A stretch of DNA of 64,000 nt, from positions 1,116,001-1,180,000 of the forward strand of contig NZ_CANMNI010000001.1 of the NCBI RefSeq assembly GCF_947499215.1, given 5' to 3'. Positions 23,601 to 32,367 of the stretch are shown piece after piece. Position 1 is the stretch's first letter; every line of letters starts with the position of its first letter. The notes under the pieces are model-generated. The model made no database searches. It worked only from the letters and a program-made list of their open reading frames with translations, and was not told where the DNA came from. Origin of the DNA: an uncultured Pontibacter sp. GTDB taxonomy: Bacteria; Bacteroidota; Bacteroidia; Cytophagales; Hymenobacteraceae. The position numbers and the translations under genes are program-made.

Positions 23601-26020
23601 CCTATTTCCATGAACAGTATTTAGGGGATGTGCGTGTGTATTCTACAGACGGCAAGTATGTCACCATCAAACCTCCCTATACTAGCCATGGACACTACTC
23701 TGTTATCATTCTTAAATTCGACAAGCACGGCAGATTCCAGTGGCATAACACTTTCTTATCGCAGTACACGATAAACAAAGTGGCGCTTGTGGTGGATAGA
23801 GCAAACAACGTGTATGCCAGCAGCGATAACACGCTCTACAAATTTGATGCGAATGGCCAGTATGTATGGCACAGGGATGTTGGCTACGCCGATCTGAAGC
23901 TCGACGCGACTGACAAACTCTGGGGTGTCAGGGCAGAGACGCTGGTGGTAGACCTCTACAGCGCCAACGGCGAGCTGTTGCTCAGCTCGGAAGTGCCAGT
24001 TCAAGTCGGTGAGCATAGGCTGATCATTACCCCGATGTTTTTGAACATTGACGCAAAAGGTGACCTGTACGTATCGGGCAAATTTCTGGGGGAATTCCGC
24101 TTCGGCAGTGACAAGGTATCGGATATATATCTCTATGGCAGTTTGCACGAGGACTTATTCATTAGCAAATTTGGCAAGAGCGGCTCCCAACAATGGTTGA
24201 AACAGCTGAAGGTGGATAAAGCGACCTTACTCAAAGGCATGGACCTGCGGGATGACAAAATCATCTTTTTGGGAGGCGCTTTTGATACAAACCTGCAATA
24301 CAATTACATACCGGGAAGCGGATACAATGACTTCCTTAAAATTGACTATGGGAGCTTCTTAGGCACCGTGGACACGACATCCACCAGCGACATGCGTCTG
24401 GTGCAGATCACCGAAGGAGCTCTTCCCACACTTACAGTTCCTGACCGCCTCATCGCCTTTTCCAAAACCTCGGACAGAGTTCTGTTTAATGTCCCCAAAG
24501 GCGATGCGGGCGTACTTGGGAAACCTATCTCAACAAGAGCTGTCAGCGAAGGTCAATCGGATTTGGTGCATTTCAGCACTACGTATAGCGCCATTTTTCC
24601 ACCTGTTCCGCCTAGCTCTAAGTTTTCGGTGAGCGGATCGCGCTGTGTTGGATCGACGGTCACATTCAAGGACCTGTCTGGCGGAAAACCAACTGCTTGG
24701 AACTGGACAGTTACCGGACCTTCAAATGCTAGTTCTACCCAGCAGCACCCGACATTTACCTTTAGCCAAGCTGGCGTTTATACCGTCACCTTGGTTGCCT
24801 CCAATGCCAACGGAACAGGCAACACTTTTAAGCAGGAAATCGTGATCAGCGACTTTCCGGTCGTGACAATTACACCGGCGAGCGTTTGCGAAGGGCAAAG
24901 TATTACATTAACCGCAAGTGGAGCGGAGCAATACAGATGGGGAAGCGGGCAAACCGGGGCAAGCCTCACGATCTCCCGTGTAACCACTGACACTTTGATA
25001 AGCGTAGTTGGCATCTCCAGCACAGGTTGTGAAACTACGGTTTCACACCAAATCAAGGTGAACCCATTGCCGCAAGCCAAAATCCTTTCAGGTATAGCAC
25101 CCCTTTGCCGAGACGCCGAAGCTGTAGACTTACCGGAAGCCACACCGGCCGGGGGCAACTACAGCGGCCCGGGTTTGCTAAACGGAAAGTTTGATCCCGC
25201 CTTGGCACAGATCGGTCTGAACACTTTAACCTATACCTATACCTCTCCCAGTGGCTGCACAAGCACGGCTACCATAGAGGTGATGGTACAGGGCATCCCG
25301 CAAGTCAGCTTCTCTCCTATGGGTAAGCTTTGCAGCAGCGCCGCCGCTATTGCCTTAACAGGCGGTTCTCCCGCAGGCGGTGTATATAGCGGTACGGGTG
25401 TAAAAGACGATTTTTTCAACCCTGCCTTAAGCGGCGTGGGTGTTTTCGAGATCACCTATACCTACACCGATCCAAATGGCTGCACCGCTTCTGCCACTGC
25501 GGCTATAGAAGTAGTGGCCTTGCCTCAAGTTACCTTCGGGCCTCTTGCATCGATCTGCAAAAGTCAAGGTCCTCTTACCTTGACCGGAGGCTATCCGGAA
25601 GGCGGGGAATATACAGGTCCCGGTGTTTTAAACGGGGTGTTCATACCTGACACCACAGGTGTGGGTGTATTCCCTGTAACGTATACCTATACCAGCAATG
25701 GCTGCACCAATTCCGTCCAGAGCCAGATAGAGGTAACCACATGCACCAGCGTTGCCGAAGAAGCCGACAAGCAACTCCTGTCCGTGTACCCGAACCCAAC
25801 TGCCGGAAGCGTTACCATTCAATCAGAATGGATAAAAACACAGTCGCTCTCGCTTGGCGTGTATAACACGGCAGGGCGCAGCATATTGCGGCAAACAATC
25901 GGACAGCAGCTGGCTGGCAGGCATGTGTTAGACTTATCAAGCTATCCGAAGGGCATGTACCATGTTCAGTTGATTGCTAAAGACGGGAAAGTGCTTCGCG
26001 GCAACGTCATCGTCAATTAG
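20672..26020 (+). CDS. giant secreted Kelch/PKD protein with type IX secretion sorting domain
   Basis: The 1782-residue protein begins with a clear signal peptide (MRTTLLCLLLLFTSFTLFAQ). Residues of about 30-355 form Kelch-type blades with recurring LxDGxVLVxGG, YNPxxxxW and GSMxxAR segments, making one beta-propeller. About 360-890 are Ig/PKD-like adhesion modules (FCAGGTVVLTGPAGMVGYEWSNG). About 905-1240 resemble a second, NHL/SBBP-like propeller (DAQGNVYVAYF, DARGDLYVSGKF-like blades). A PKD domain follows near 1318-1390 (TFKDLSGGKPTAWNW), then three tandem repeats of about 80 residues with the pattern PxGGxYxGxGVxxxxFxPxxxGVxxxTYTYT. The last 75 residues (VYPNPTAGSV...GMYHVQLIAKDGK) are a type A T9SS C-terminal domain, so the protein should be secreted or surface-attached. 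The ligand is unknown. Confidence 0.9.
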   Translation: MRTTLLCLLLLFTSFTLFAQSVTTTGLLNQARTNHESQVLPDGSVLVFGGNDYWISNLQRLSSAERYNPSSKTWTSTGSMSQARDFLSSVLLNDGTVLAIGGTNQAEEVLATTERYLPATGTWQSTGSMLRPRAQHDAVKLHDGKVLVAGGTAGTSSEIYNPLDNTWSNTGGMQVEHGAGMQLILLNNGKVLATGGQLAPYKAEMFDPVTQQWTLLTYGTQRKREGHAVVKLKSGDILIAGTQSWGGNDQQTAEIFNPASQTFYSVPNPLYSLGGARATLLDDGRVLFYSVGDLFNPTNTKCIQLYNPSTRVWTTQTYNFIGASLASVHLLQDGNVLVAGGAWTTGNGASNSSLLIKQDVYTACTPPNTQLALQGSSTCNGYGGNISFPTSEAGVSYEAYIGEQKVSDTYTGGGPLSMAIPQDKLAPGQNLIKVKAIKTGCPAYTLANTAKVQVQASNLPKPIIEAEGPTAFCAGGTVVLTGPAGMVGYEWSNGSTTQKITVTSSGFYRLRVKDEAGCFTDYSNAIEVIAPPTKLQAGAYESVCIDRAPYTLAGFSPAGGTWSGNGVRPDGTFNPAEAGAGDHELTYSFCGISASKTVSVTALPKVSDFAITPGQSSLCYDESTYIEITGATQGAKYEVWNGDRLLTTVQAAYNSSYIRTSYYSIRNSSTITVKGILTNWCGADTLVQELKLHFRADPRLTVETTTPSLCRKGEGSIFVRNTQEDVSYQLMNGNVAVGEPQQGNGGTLHFLTGPLLETTTFTVKGTWNYYCAKDMLQTVTMEVAGPLSHFTLSNYNPEIGEAIQLLNSSVNTGGTYKWLAEGGGSWKTSTAQHPPQLSFDRKGPTTVKLISFGTEGCIDTMSVNLQVIDQVNPTEVTYSVTSTYDKNAQAQSLTYDAAGNSFLLFKGLYDYYNYSAKGDSMHLVFDDTENENYEYKHTILKYNPKGTVQWAAYLRHRDNWSHEGDITTDAQGNVYVAYFHEQYLGDVRVYSTDGKYVTIKPPYTSHGHYSVIILKFDKHGRFQWHNTFLSQYTINKVALVVDRANNVYASSDNTLYKFDANGQYVWHRDVGYADLKLDATDKLWGVRAETLVVDLYSANGELLLSSEVPVQVGEHRLIITPMFLNIDAKGDLYVSGKFLGEFRFGSDKVSDIYLYGSLHEDLFISKFGKSGSQQWLKQLKVDKATLLKGMDLRDDKIIFLGGAFDTNLQYNYIPGSGYNDFLKIDYGSFLGTVDTTSTSDMRLVQITEGALPTLTVPDRLIAFSKTSDRVLFNVPKGDAGVLGKPISTRAVSEGQSDLVHFSTTYSAIFPPVPPSSKFSVSGSRCVGSTVTFKDLSGGKPTAWNWTVTGPSNASSTQQHPTFTFSQAGVYTVTLVASNANGTGNTFKQEIVISDFPVVTITPASVCEGQSITLTASGAEQYRWGSGQTGASLTISRVTTDTLISVVGISSTGCETTVSHQIKVNPLPQAKILSGIAPLCRDAEAVDLPEATPAGGNYSGPGLLNGKFDPALAQIGLNTLTYTYTSPSGCTSTATIEVMVQGIPQVSFSPMGKLCSSAAAIALTGGSPAGGVYSGTGVKDDFFNPALSGVGVFEITYTYTDPNGCTASATAAIEVVALPQVTFGPLASICKSQGPLTLTGGYPEGGEYTGPGVLNGVFIPDTTGVGVFPVTYTYTSNGCTNSVQSQIEVTTCTSVAEEADKQLLSVYPNPTAGSVTIQSEWIKTQSLSLGVYNTAGRSILRQTIGQQLAGRHVLDLSSYPKGMYHVQLIAKDGKVLRGNVIVN

Positions 26021-26050
26021 CAAACAGCTAGGACATTTACATTTTGGCCT

Positions 26051-26090
26051 GTAGAGGGGCTGTGGGACATCTCACAGCCCCTCTACTTTT
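26051..26090 (+). terminator. intrinsic terminator
   Basis: GTAGAGGGGCTGTG pairs perfectly with CACAGCCCCTCTAC across an eight-base loop, followed by TTTT. It closes the giant secreted protein gene. Confidence 0.75.
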
Positions 26091-26171
26091 ACCTCATGTT
26101 TTCTAGCATGCCCAAAGTGATGCCGCTGCTAAAAACTGACTCAGGCACAAACCAACAACCACATTAAACCA

Positions 26172-26203
26172 TTTGCTCTTCTCAATCGTTAATCGTAATA
26201 TTG
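26172..26203 (+). promoter_or_regulatory. promoter of the arsenic operon
   Basis: TTTG at 26172 and TAATATTG at 26196 (one mismatch to TAnnTTTG) are separated by 20 bp, the expected -33/-7 spacing in Bacteroidota. The box overlaps an inverted repeat. Confidence 0.45.
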
Positions 26204-26217
26204 CAATCAAACGATTA
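26190..26217. promoter_or_regulatory. putative ArsR operator
   Basis: TAATCGT and ACGATTA form a perfect 7-bp inverted repeat with a 14-bp spacer, covering the -7 region and ending 5 bp before the regulator's ATG. This is the position expected for autorepression by an ArsR protein relieved by arsenite. Confidence 0.5.
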
Positions 26218-26222
26218 GAGAG

Positions 26223-26555
26223 ATGGGACTGACCAAAACCGAGTTTTTTACAGAGAGCCAAAACAAGACCGCCATGTTGCTGAAGGCATTGGGTCATCCG
26301 GCTCGGGTGGCAATTGTTGAGCACTTGCTCAAGGTGAAAACCTGCGTCTGCGGCGATATCGTGAACGAACTGCCATTGGCCCAGCCCACGGTTTCGCAGC
26401 ACCTCAAAGAGCTCAAGATCGCTGGTATCATCAAGGGCAGTGTGGAGGGCACGTCGGTTTGCTACTGCCTTGACGAAAAGGCCTTCGAGAGCCTCAGCGC
26501 CTATTTCACAAATGTGCTGACCGACCTTCAGAATCAGAATTCAACTTGTTGCTAA
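26223..26555 (+). CDS. arsR: ArsR/SmtB family arsenic-responsive repressor
   Basis: The 110-residue winged-helix protein has the ArsR layout: [16 protein letters not shown], then CVCGDIV (Cys41 and Cys43), then the recognition helix [17 protein letters not shown]. The CxC pair in the alpha3 region is the classic arsenite-sensing site (family ELCVCDL). It also ends in a Cys-Cys pair (STCC). It should repress the operon and release DNA when As(III) binds. It is the first of four genes; an inverted repeat overlaps its promoter. Confidence 0.92.
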   Translation: MGLTKTEFFTESQNKTAMLLKALGHPARVAIVEHLLKVKTCVCGDIVNELPLAQPTVSQHLKELKIAGIIKGSVEGTSVCYCLDEKAFESLSAYFTNVLTDLQNQNSTCC

Positions 26556-26570
26556 CATCTTAAATATACC

Positions 26571-27050
26571 ATGATGAAACTTTCAGAAATCAAACATATA
26601 CTGCAGACTGCCGAGGCGGTGAACTTCGAACTGGAGAACGGCACGCTGGTTCCCGAGCATTTTCATGTCACCGAGGTAGGCGTGATCACCAAGCACTTTA
26701 TTGACTGCGGGGGCACGGTGCGCAACGAGAAGGTGGCCAACTTCCAGCTGTGGGACGCCAACGACTTCGATCACCGCCTGAAACCGCAGAAATTGCTTAA
26801 CATCATCGCCCTGTCTGAAAAAGCCTTGGGTATGGAAGACCTTGAAGTGGAAGTGGAGTACCAGAGCGACACCATCGGTAAGTATGACCTTGGCTTCAAC
26901 GGCCAAAACTTCGTGCTGCTGAGCAAGACGACCAACTGCCTCGCTTCAGACAAATGCGGTATACCTGCTGATAAAATTGAGAAGCCGAAAATCAATTTGA
27001 ATAACCTGATTGTGGGTAATGCCTGCACGCCGGGTGGCGGCTGCTGCTAA
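26571..27050 (+). CDS. DUF6428 family protein of arsenic operons
   Basis: The 159-residue protein (MMKLSEIKHILQTAEAVNFELENG) matches the DUF6428 family, which in Bacteroidota is typically encoded between arsR and arsenic transport genes. Its function is unknown. It has no signal peptide. Cysteines are at residue 46 (FIDCGG), in the TTNCLASDKCG segment near 124-130, and in the tail NACTPGGGCC, a pattern consistent with soft-metal or metalloid binding (inference). It starts 15 bp after arsR. A second ATG one codon later is an equally possible start. Confidence 0.8.
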   Translation: MMKLSEIKHILQTAEAVNFELENGTLVPEHFHVTEVGVITKHFIDCGGTVRNEKVANFQLWDANDFDHRLKPQKLLNIIALSEKALGMEDLEVEVEYQSDTIGKYDLGFNGQNFVLLSKTTNCLASDKCGIPADKIEKPKINLNNLIVGNACTPGGGCC

Positions 27051-27082
27051 AACCAATTTTTGAACCAACCTATAAAGACACG

Positions 27083-27859
27083 ATGAGTAAAATAGCGCTG
27101 TTCAGCGATATTCACGCCAACCTGCCTGCCTTGGAGGCCTTTTTTGCAGACGTAGACGCCCGCAAACCCGATTTTATCTACTGCCTCGGCGACTTGGTGG
27201 GGTATAACATCTGGCCAAATGAGGTGATCGATGAGATCCGGAAGCGCAACATCCCGACCATTGCCGGCAACTACGACTTCGGTATTGGGCGCGCGACGGA
27301 CGATTGCGGTTGCGCCTATAAAACAGAGGAGGAAAAGGCCAATGGCTCGGTTTCCATCTCGTTCACCAACGACATCATCAAGTCGGCGCAGCGCAGCTAC
27401 CTGCGTTCGCTGCCTGCGCACATCAAAGTCGAGTTTCAGCTCAACAACGACAATCTCAACCTCCTGCTCGTGCATGGCAGTCCGCGCAAGATAAACGAGT
27501 ACCTGTTTGAGGACCGCGACGAGAAGAGCCTGCTGCGCATTATGAAAGACGCCGACGCTGACATCTTGTGCTTTGGCCACACGCACAAGCCTTATCACCG
27601 CATATTGGATTCTGGCGAAGAGGGACAGCCGCATTTCCGTCACGCGATCAACATCGGGTCGGTGGGCAAGCCGAAAGACGCCGACAACCGGGGCGCCTAT
27701 GTTATGCTGACCATCGACGAGAACAGCTCGGTACTGGACAGGAACAGCATAGAGGTGGAGTTCATCCGCTTCGCCTACGATTTTGAGAAGGCCGCACGTG
27801 CTGTGGAGGAGTCTATTTTGCCAAACGCCTATGCAGAGAATCTTCGCAAGGGCTGCTAA
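27083..27859 (+). CDS. calcineurin-like metallophosphoesterase in the arsenic operon
   Basis: The 258-residue enzyme has the metallophosphoesterase motifs in order: FSDIHAN (Asp9, His11), GDLVGY (Asp37), GNYD (Asn63), HGSP (His131) and GHTH (His166, His168). The usual GNH(D/E) has Tyr64 instead of His, which could alter catalysis. An unusual DDCGCAYK segment (Cys75, Cys77) and a C-terminal Cys (RKGC) are present. The substrate is unknown; related enzymes cleave phosphodiesters or dinucleotide polyphosphates. It lies 32 bp after the DUF6428 gene and 11 bp before the ACR3 gene, so it is part of the arsenic operon. Confidence 0.82.
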   Translation: MSKIALFSDIHANLPALEAFFADVDARKPDFIYCLGDLVGYNIWPNEVIDEIRKRNIPTIAGNYDFGIGRATDDCGCAYKTEEEKANGSVSISFTNDIIKSAQRSYLRSLPAHIKVEFQLNNDNLNLLLVHGSPRKINEYLFEDRDEKSLLRIMKDADADILCFGHTHKPYHRILDSGEEGQPHFRHAINIGSVGKPKDADNRGAYVMLTIDENSSVLDRNSIEVEFIRFAYDFEKAARAVEESILPNAYAENLRKGC

Positions 27860-27870
27860 CCACTATTATT

Positions 27871-28956
27871 ATGAGTGCTAACAACTGTACCCCCACCTAC
27901 CAGCGGAAAAAACTCCGGTTTTTCGACCGCTACCTTACGCTCTGGATTTTTCTGGCCATGTTTCTGGGCGTAGGCATCGGCTACTTTATACCTGAATCCT
28001 CTGGGTTTATAAACTCCTTTTCGAGCGGCACCACCAACATCCCGCTGGCCATCGGTCTGATACTGATGATGTACCCGCCACTGGCCAAGGTCAGGTATGA
28101 GAAAATGGGCGAAGTGTTCAAGAACGTGAAAATCCTGAGCATGTCGCTGTTCTTAAATTGGGTGATCGGCCCCTTCCTGATGTTCTTTCTGGCCATCCTC
28201 TTTTTCCATGACCAGCCCGAGTACATGATCGGCTTGATCCTGATAGGTATAGCCCGCTGCATTGCCATGGTGATGGTTTGGAATGAGCTCGCCGAAGGCA
28301 ACCGGGAGTATGCGGCTGGTTTGGTGGCTTTGAACAGTGTCTTCCAGATTTTCTTCTACAGCGTGTATGCCTACCTTTTCATATCGGTGCTGCCGCCGCT
28401 ATTCGGTATCCAGAGCGCTGAAATCAACATTACCATCGGGCAGATTGCGGAGAGCGTGCTTATCTACCTCGGCATACCTTTCTTTGCGGGCATCATTACA
28501 CGCTATGGGCTGATCAGCTTAAAGGGCTTGGACTGGTTCAACAACAAATACATTCCGTTCATCTCTCCTATCACGCTCATCGCACTATTGTTTACGATCG
28601 TGCTCATGTTCAGCTTGAAGGGCGAACTGATGGTCGAAATTCCGTTTGATGTGCTGCAACTGGCAGTGCCGCTGGTGTTATACTTTGCCCTGATGTTTGT
28701 AATCAGCTTTATATTGGGCAAGTTACTGGGTGCCGATTATTCCCAAAATACGGCCATTTCCTTCACGGCCACCGGCAACAATTTTGAGCTGGCTATTGCG
28801 GTTGCCATCGGCATCTATGGCATCAACAGCGGACAGGCCTTTGCCGGCGTGATCGGTCCGCTGGTGGAAGTACCGGCGCTAATCCTGCTAGTGAATGTCG
28901 CCTTCTGGTTTAAGCGGAAATGGTATAGCCGGGAGAAAGAACTGATCAACTCTTAA
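27871..28956 (+). CDS. ACR3 family arsenite efflux transporter
   Basis: This 361-residue inner-membrane carrier has ten hydrophobic helices and exports arsenite driven by the proton motive force. The essential Cys is seen as Cys130 in [16 protein letters not shown], together with the family segment [16 protein letters not shown] near residue 308 and [10 protein letters not shown] near 331. The N-terminus contains another Cys (MSANNCTP). It is the last gene of the arsR-DUF6428-phosphoesterase-ACR3 operon and is followed by a terminator. No arsenate reductase gene is in this operon. Confidence 0.95.
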   Translation: MSANNCTPTYQRKKLRFFDRYLTLWIFLAMFLGVGIGYFIPESSGFINSFSSGTTNIPLAIGLILMMYPPLAKVRYEKMGEVFKNVKILSMSLFLNWVIGPFLMFFLAILFFHDQPEYMIGLILIGIARCIAMVMVWNELAEGNREYAAGLVALNSVFQIFFYSVYAYLFISVLPPLFGIQSAEINITIGQIAESVLIYLGIPFFAGIITRYGLISLKGLDWFNNKYIPFISPITLIALLFTIVLMFSLKGELMVEIPFDVLQLAVPLVLYFALMFVISFILGKLLGADYSQNTAISFTATGNNFELAIAVAIGIYGINSGQAFAGVIGPLVEVPALILLVNVAFWFKRKWYSREKELINS

Positions 28957-28983
28957 AAGTATAGCCTATACCTACAATCACAG

Positions 28984-29020
28984 CGAGCTGCTCTTAAAAT
29001 GGGCAGCTCGTTTTGTTTTT
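28984..29020 (+). terminator. intrinsic terminator of the arsenic operon
   Basis: CGAGCTGC pairs with GCAGCTCG (extended by two more pairs), followed by TTTTGTTTTT. Confidence 0.75.
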
Positions 29021-29186
29021 ATGGAATCCTAAGACTCTCCCTGTCCAACCAAATCCTATAACATTGTATAACAGAACGATACAGTCATAAATTTTGAAAA
29101 ATATTTTTCCTAAGCACAAACAATTGAAAAGTCTGCGGGTTGAGAATAGTAAAATAATATAACGCTTACTAAAAAAAATTAAAACC

Positions 29187-30191
29187 ATGAAAAACCTATC
29201 AACCTTCTCCATTTTCCGGAATAAGCTGGGCTCTCTGGCTTTCCTACTGACTCTGCTTTTCGCAGTTTCGGGTTGCGACAAGCAAGAGGATGTAGTGCCT
29301 CAAGCAGAACTGGAGTCTGCAGAGGACATCGCAGCCACGCTGGAAAACTTTAATCAGCTAAAGGCCGAGAATAACAGTGCCCTACACAAGAACAAGCGCA
29401 GACCAAGTTTCAGCACCCTCGTGGTCGCCTTAGCAAAAACAGGCCTGTTAAGAACTGTAGCCACTGAGCAGCTGACTGTATTCGCTCCTTCCGATGAAGC
29501 TTTTGCCAAACTTGGTCTAAATCCTTTTAATATTGGCAACGTGCCCAATCTGCGTGAGATCCTGCTCTACCATACCGTACAAGGGAAAGTATTCTCCACT
29601 GACTTGACGGCGGGCTACGTGCCTACGCTCAATGGTGCTGCTGTAAATATTACTTTAAATGGCGGCGTTCAGGTAAACGGTGCCGATGTCGTCTTGGCCG
29701 ATGTGCGCGCTTTGAACGGGGTGATCCATGTAATTGATGAGGTGCTGATGCCGCCAACGCAAAACTTAGTGGAACTGGCTCTCAGCTTCGATCCTGAGTT
29801 TTCGATATTGGTGCAGGCAGTCATAAAAGCCGGCCTAGCTGAAACACTGGCCACTGGTGGACCATACACTGTATTTGCACCAACGAATGATGCCTTTATA
29901 GCTGCTTTGGGAGATCTGGGATTCACCAGCCTAGACGCAGTTCCGGATGATGTCCTCAGACAAATCCTGCTATACCATGTAGTGGAAGGCCGTGTGTATT
30001 CAACTGACCTGAGTTCGGGTGATATAGGCACCGTGAACGGAGAATCTTTCTATGTAAACACCAGCAACCTGACCCTGACCGATACGCAGGGCAGAGTTGC
30101 CAACCTCATACCTTCTCTTTTGGATGTGCAGGCCACTAACGGTGTGGTGCATGTTATTGACAAGGTAATCTTGCCAAATCTTGGCAGCTAA
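29187..30191 (+). CDS. lipoprotein with two fasciclin (FAS1) domains
   Basis: The 334-residue protein has a long signal peptide with lipobox VSGC (Cys30). It contains two FAS1 adhesion domains, about residues 72-188 and 192-330. Each shows the H1 box (TVFAPSDEAF and TVFAPTNDAF), the mid YH motif (LLYHTVQGKVFSTDL and LLYHVVEGRVYSTDL) and the closing H2 box NGVIHVIDEVLMP / NGVVHVIDKVILP. FAS1 proteins mediate adhesion at the cell surface or in biofilm matrix. It stands alone between terminators. Confidence 0.93.
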   Translation: MKNLSTFSIFRNKLGSLAFLLTLLFAVSGCDKQEDVVPQAELESAEDIAATLENFNQLKAENNSALHKNKRRPSFSTLVVALAKTGLLRTVATEQLTVFAPSDEAFAKLGLNPFNIGNVPNLREILLYHTVQGKVFSTDLTAGYVPTLNGAAVNITLNGGVQVNGADVVLADVRALNGVIHVIDEVLMPPTQNLVELALSFDPEFSILVQAVIKAGLAETLATGGPYTVFAPTNDAFIAALGDLGFTSLDAVPDDVLRQILLYHVVEGRVYSTDLSSGDIGTVNGESFYVNTSNLTLTDTQGRVANLIPSLLDVQATNGVVHVIDKVILPNLGS

Positions 30192-30208
30192 TTTAGCTTA
30201 CCTCCAAA

Positions 30209-30246
30209 AAAACAGGGACATGGATGAAAATCCGTGTCCCTGTTTT
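30209..30246. terminator. bidirectional intrinsic terminator
   Basis: AAAACAGGGACATGGA pairs with TCCGTGTCCCTGTTTT (one G-T pair) between the convergent FAS1 and histidine kinase genes. Its core CAGGGACA/TGTCCCTG recurs in the terminator at 35225-35275. Confidence 0.7.
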
Positions 30247-30276
30247 CATATTGTGAGGCGACAGGTATAGAACTTC

Positions 30277-31491
30277 TTAGAAAATGATCGTGAACTTGGT
30301 GCCTTCACCCTGTGTGCTCTCCACTAAGATCTTTCCTTTCGCCTTATCCACCATTCTTTTCACGATGTACAGGCCAATGCCGCTGCCCTCCACATGGTCA
30401 TGCAAACGCTTAAACATTGTAAAGATCTTCTCCTCTTTGCCAGCAGGTATACCCAACCCATTGTCTTGAATGGAAAGATGCGTTTTGCCACCCAGTTCCT
30501 CCATCTTCACGATTACTTGCGGACTTCTGTCAGGTGAGCGGTATTTGATGGCATTGCTGATCAGATTACTGATAATACTTTTGAAATTCTTTCGTGAAAA
30601 GCCCGCCAGATGCCGTTCTTCAGCCGACACCTCAATTTGGGCATTAGACTTCACAATCAGGCTCTGTAAATCCTGTCGTACGGAGTCAACGATCTCATAA
30701 AGATCAAGTGCCTCGGATGTTTCGTCTGCACTGGTTTTGTCGATCTCGACTATAGCGGTGAGGTCCCTGATCGTAGTGGAAAAACGGTTAAGCGAGGACT
30801 TCATCATAGCGGTGATCTGTTCGATCTCTTCCCGGTCCAGCTCCTCTTTCGAAACAGCATCGGAGAGGATAGAAATAAGGCCTTCGATGTTGGCAATGGG
30901 TGATTTCAGGTCGTGGGAAGCGGTCACTACAAAGCTATCTAGATCGAAATTCGTATTGGCCAAGTCCCTATTTTTATACTGCAGTTCGAGATTAGCTTTG
31001 TGACTGCGCTCCAGCAAGTCCAGACTCTGCAAATGAAAGGCCAACAGCTCTGCAAACATTTTAAAAGTGTTGATCACTTTCGGATTGTTTACCCGAGCGG
31101 GTTTTGAGTCGATGGCGCAGAGCGTCCCAAAAAAACTCCCGTCCTTCAGGATAATAGGTATGGAAATGTAGCTTTGGAGTCCGTAGATTTTAGGGGTGTG
31201 GTGCGCTTTGTAATGCTGGTCTTCCGAGACATTGTCGATCACAATGGGCTGGCGGTGTGCCCTGATCTCATTGCATAGTGTGGTTTCCACTTCGAGTTCC
31301 CCACCGGCTTCCAGCCCAAACTCCACCTCGTCCCGCACGCTGCACGCCAGCCATCTGTCTTCTGTTACGCGGGCAACGGCGGCAAAGCCCATCCCTGTAA
31401 CCTGACAAATAGTTTCAAGCATGGTCGGCACAATGGGGATTTGCCTCACAGCTTCCAAGTCTTTGAGTAAGTTGTCTTGGATTTCAATCAT
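30277..31491 (-). CDS. GAF domain sensor histidine kinase
   Basis: The 404-residue cytoplasmic kinase has a GAF sensor domain at about residues 20-155 (the ISIPIILKDGSFFGTLCAID segment is typical), a short coiled linker, and a HisKA dimerisation domain with the phosphoacceptor His193 in TASHDLKSPIANI. The HATPase domain shows the N box (NLISNAIKYR), G1 (DNGLGIP), F box (FTMFKRLH) and G2 (GSGIGLYIVKRM). No membrane segment is present and no response regulator gene is adjacent. Its 5' end and upstream region have a degraded copy at 33401-33535. Confidence 0.92.
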   Translation of the reverse strand: MIEIQDNLLKDLEAVRQIPIVPTMLETICQVTGMGFAAVARVTEDRWLACSVRDEVEFGLEAGGELEVETTLCNEIRAHRQPIVIDNVSEDQHYKAHHTPKIYGLQSYISIPIILKDGSFFGTLCAIDSKPARVNNPKVINTFKMFAELLAFHLQSLDLLERSHKANLELQYKNRDLANTNFDLDSFVVTASHDLKSPIANIEGLISILSDAVSKEELDREEIEQITAMMKSSLNRFSTTIRDLTAIVEIDKTSADETSEALDLYEIVDSVRQDLQSLIVKSNAQIEVSAEERHLAGFSRKNFKSIISNLISNAIKYRSPDRSPQVIVKMEELGGKTHLSIQDNGLGIPAGKEEKIFTMFKRLHDHVEGSGIGLYIVKRMVDKAKGKILVESTQGEGTKFTIIF

Positions 31492-31575
31492 ATAGAAAAG
31501 CCTCTTTCTGATTTGCGGATTTTCTAAATGCTAAAAGCCGCTGATTCTTAATTTCTTAAATTTAATAAAAAATTA

Positions 31576-32250
31576 TTAAAACAGCGGGGGCATGAGCAGG
31601 AAGAGCGAAATATCCACCAGAAAATGGCAAATGATGTTAAGCCACAGGTTGCGCTTCCAGAAGTATAAGATCGTCAACAGAACACCCCCCACCGTAACGA
31701 AGAGCAGGTGCGCCATTCCCCAAGCCAAGTGCGATATGATAAAGATCAGCAGAGGCAGCACAACGGCTACCACTTTGCTATTGGTGAGTAGCAGCAGGCG
31801 TTCAATCAGAAAGCCTCTGTTCAGGATCTCTTCCGTTACACCGGCCCGAAGGGCTAACAGAAGCAGCACGGGCAACGGCAGCGCCCCTAAGGCTTTAAAC
31901 ATTTCAGTGGCTACCGGCACCTCCAACCAGATCAGCGTGCCATAGATTAACGGAAAGGACAGAAACAAAGCGACAGCGAATACGATAGCCCAGCCTGCGT
32001 CACGAAGTGAAAATCGCTTAGAGCCGATAGAGTACAGAGGCCTGCGCTCCCAAAAGCGCACCAGCGCAAGTATGCCGATGGCAAGACCCCAGAAGAAAAG
32101 CTCTGACCCTATAAAGCCCAACTTTAGGTAATTAGACAGCAGCACTAACAAAGTGGGCCCTAGCAAGGCCAGCACCACCCCCGAAACGGTGGCCATGCGG
32201 GTATGGGTTTTTACCTGAGACTTGTTAATGGTTTTAACATTTGTGATCAT
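31576..32250 (-). CDS. CPBP family intramembrane metalloprotease
   Basis: This 224-residue protein with about seven to eight hydrophobic helices belongs to the CAAX protease/bacteriocin-processing (Abi) group. Motif 1 is EEILNR (Glu140, Glu141, Arg145), motif 2 is FIISH (His174), and motif 3 has His209 and Asp213 in CHFLVD. These are the catalytic residues of the family. The substrate is unknown; such enzymes can process peptides or membrane proteins. It lies between the kinase and the LytTR regulator on the same strand, with spacers of about 85-120 bp, so co-transcription is only possible. Confidence 0.9.
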   Translation of the reverse strand: MITNVKTINKSQVKTHTRMATVSGVVLALLGPTLLVLLSNYLKLGFIGSELFFWGLAIGILALVRFWERRPLYSIGSKRFSLRDAGWAIVFAVALFLSFPLIYGTLIWLEVPVATEMFKALGALPLPVLLLLALRAGVTEEILNRGFLIERLLLLTNSKVVAVVLPLLIFIISHLAWGMAHLLFVTVGGVLLTILYFWKRNLWLNIICHFLVDISLFLLMPPLF

Positions 32251-32367
32251 TGTCTTAAAGTTTTGGTGTGAAACAATGACCCAAAGGAAAAAGAAAAAAA
32301 CACTGATTCAGAAGAATCAGCCCAGTTTTAGACTGAATAGTAGGCAATATCCGCCTGAATGGTAAGG

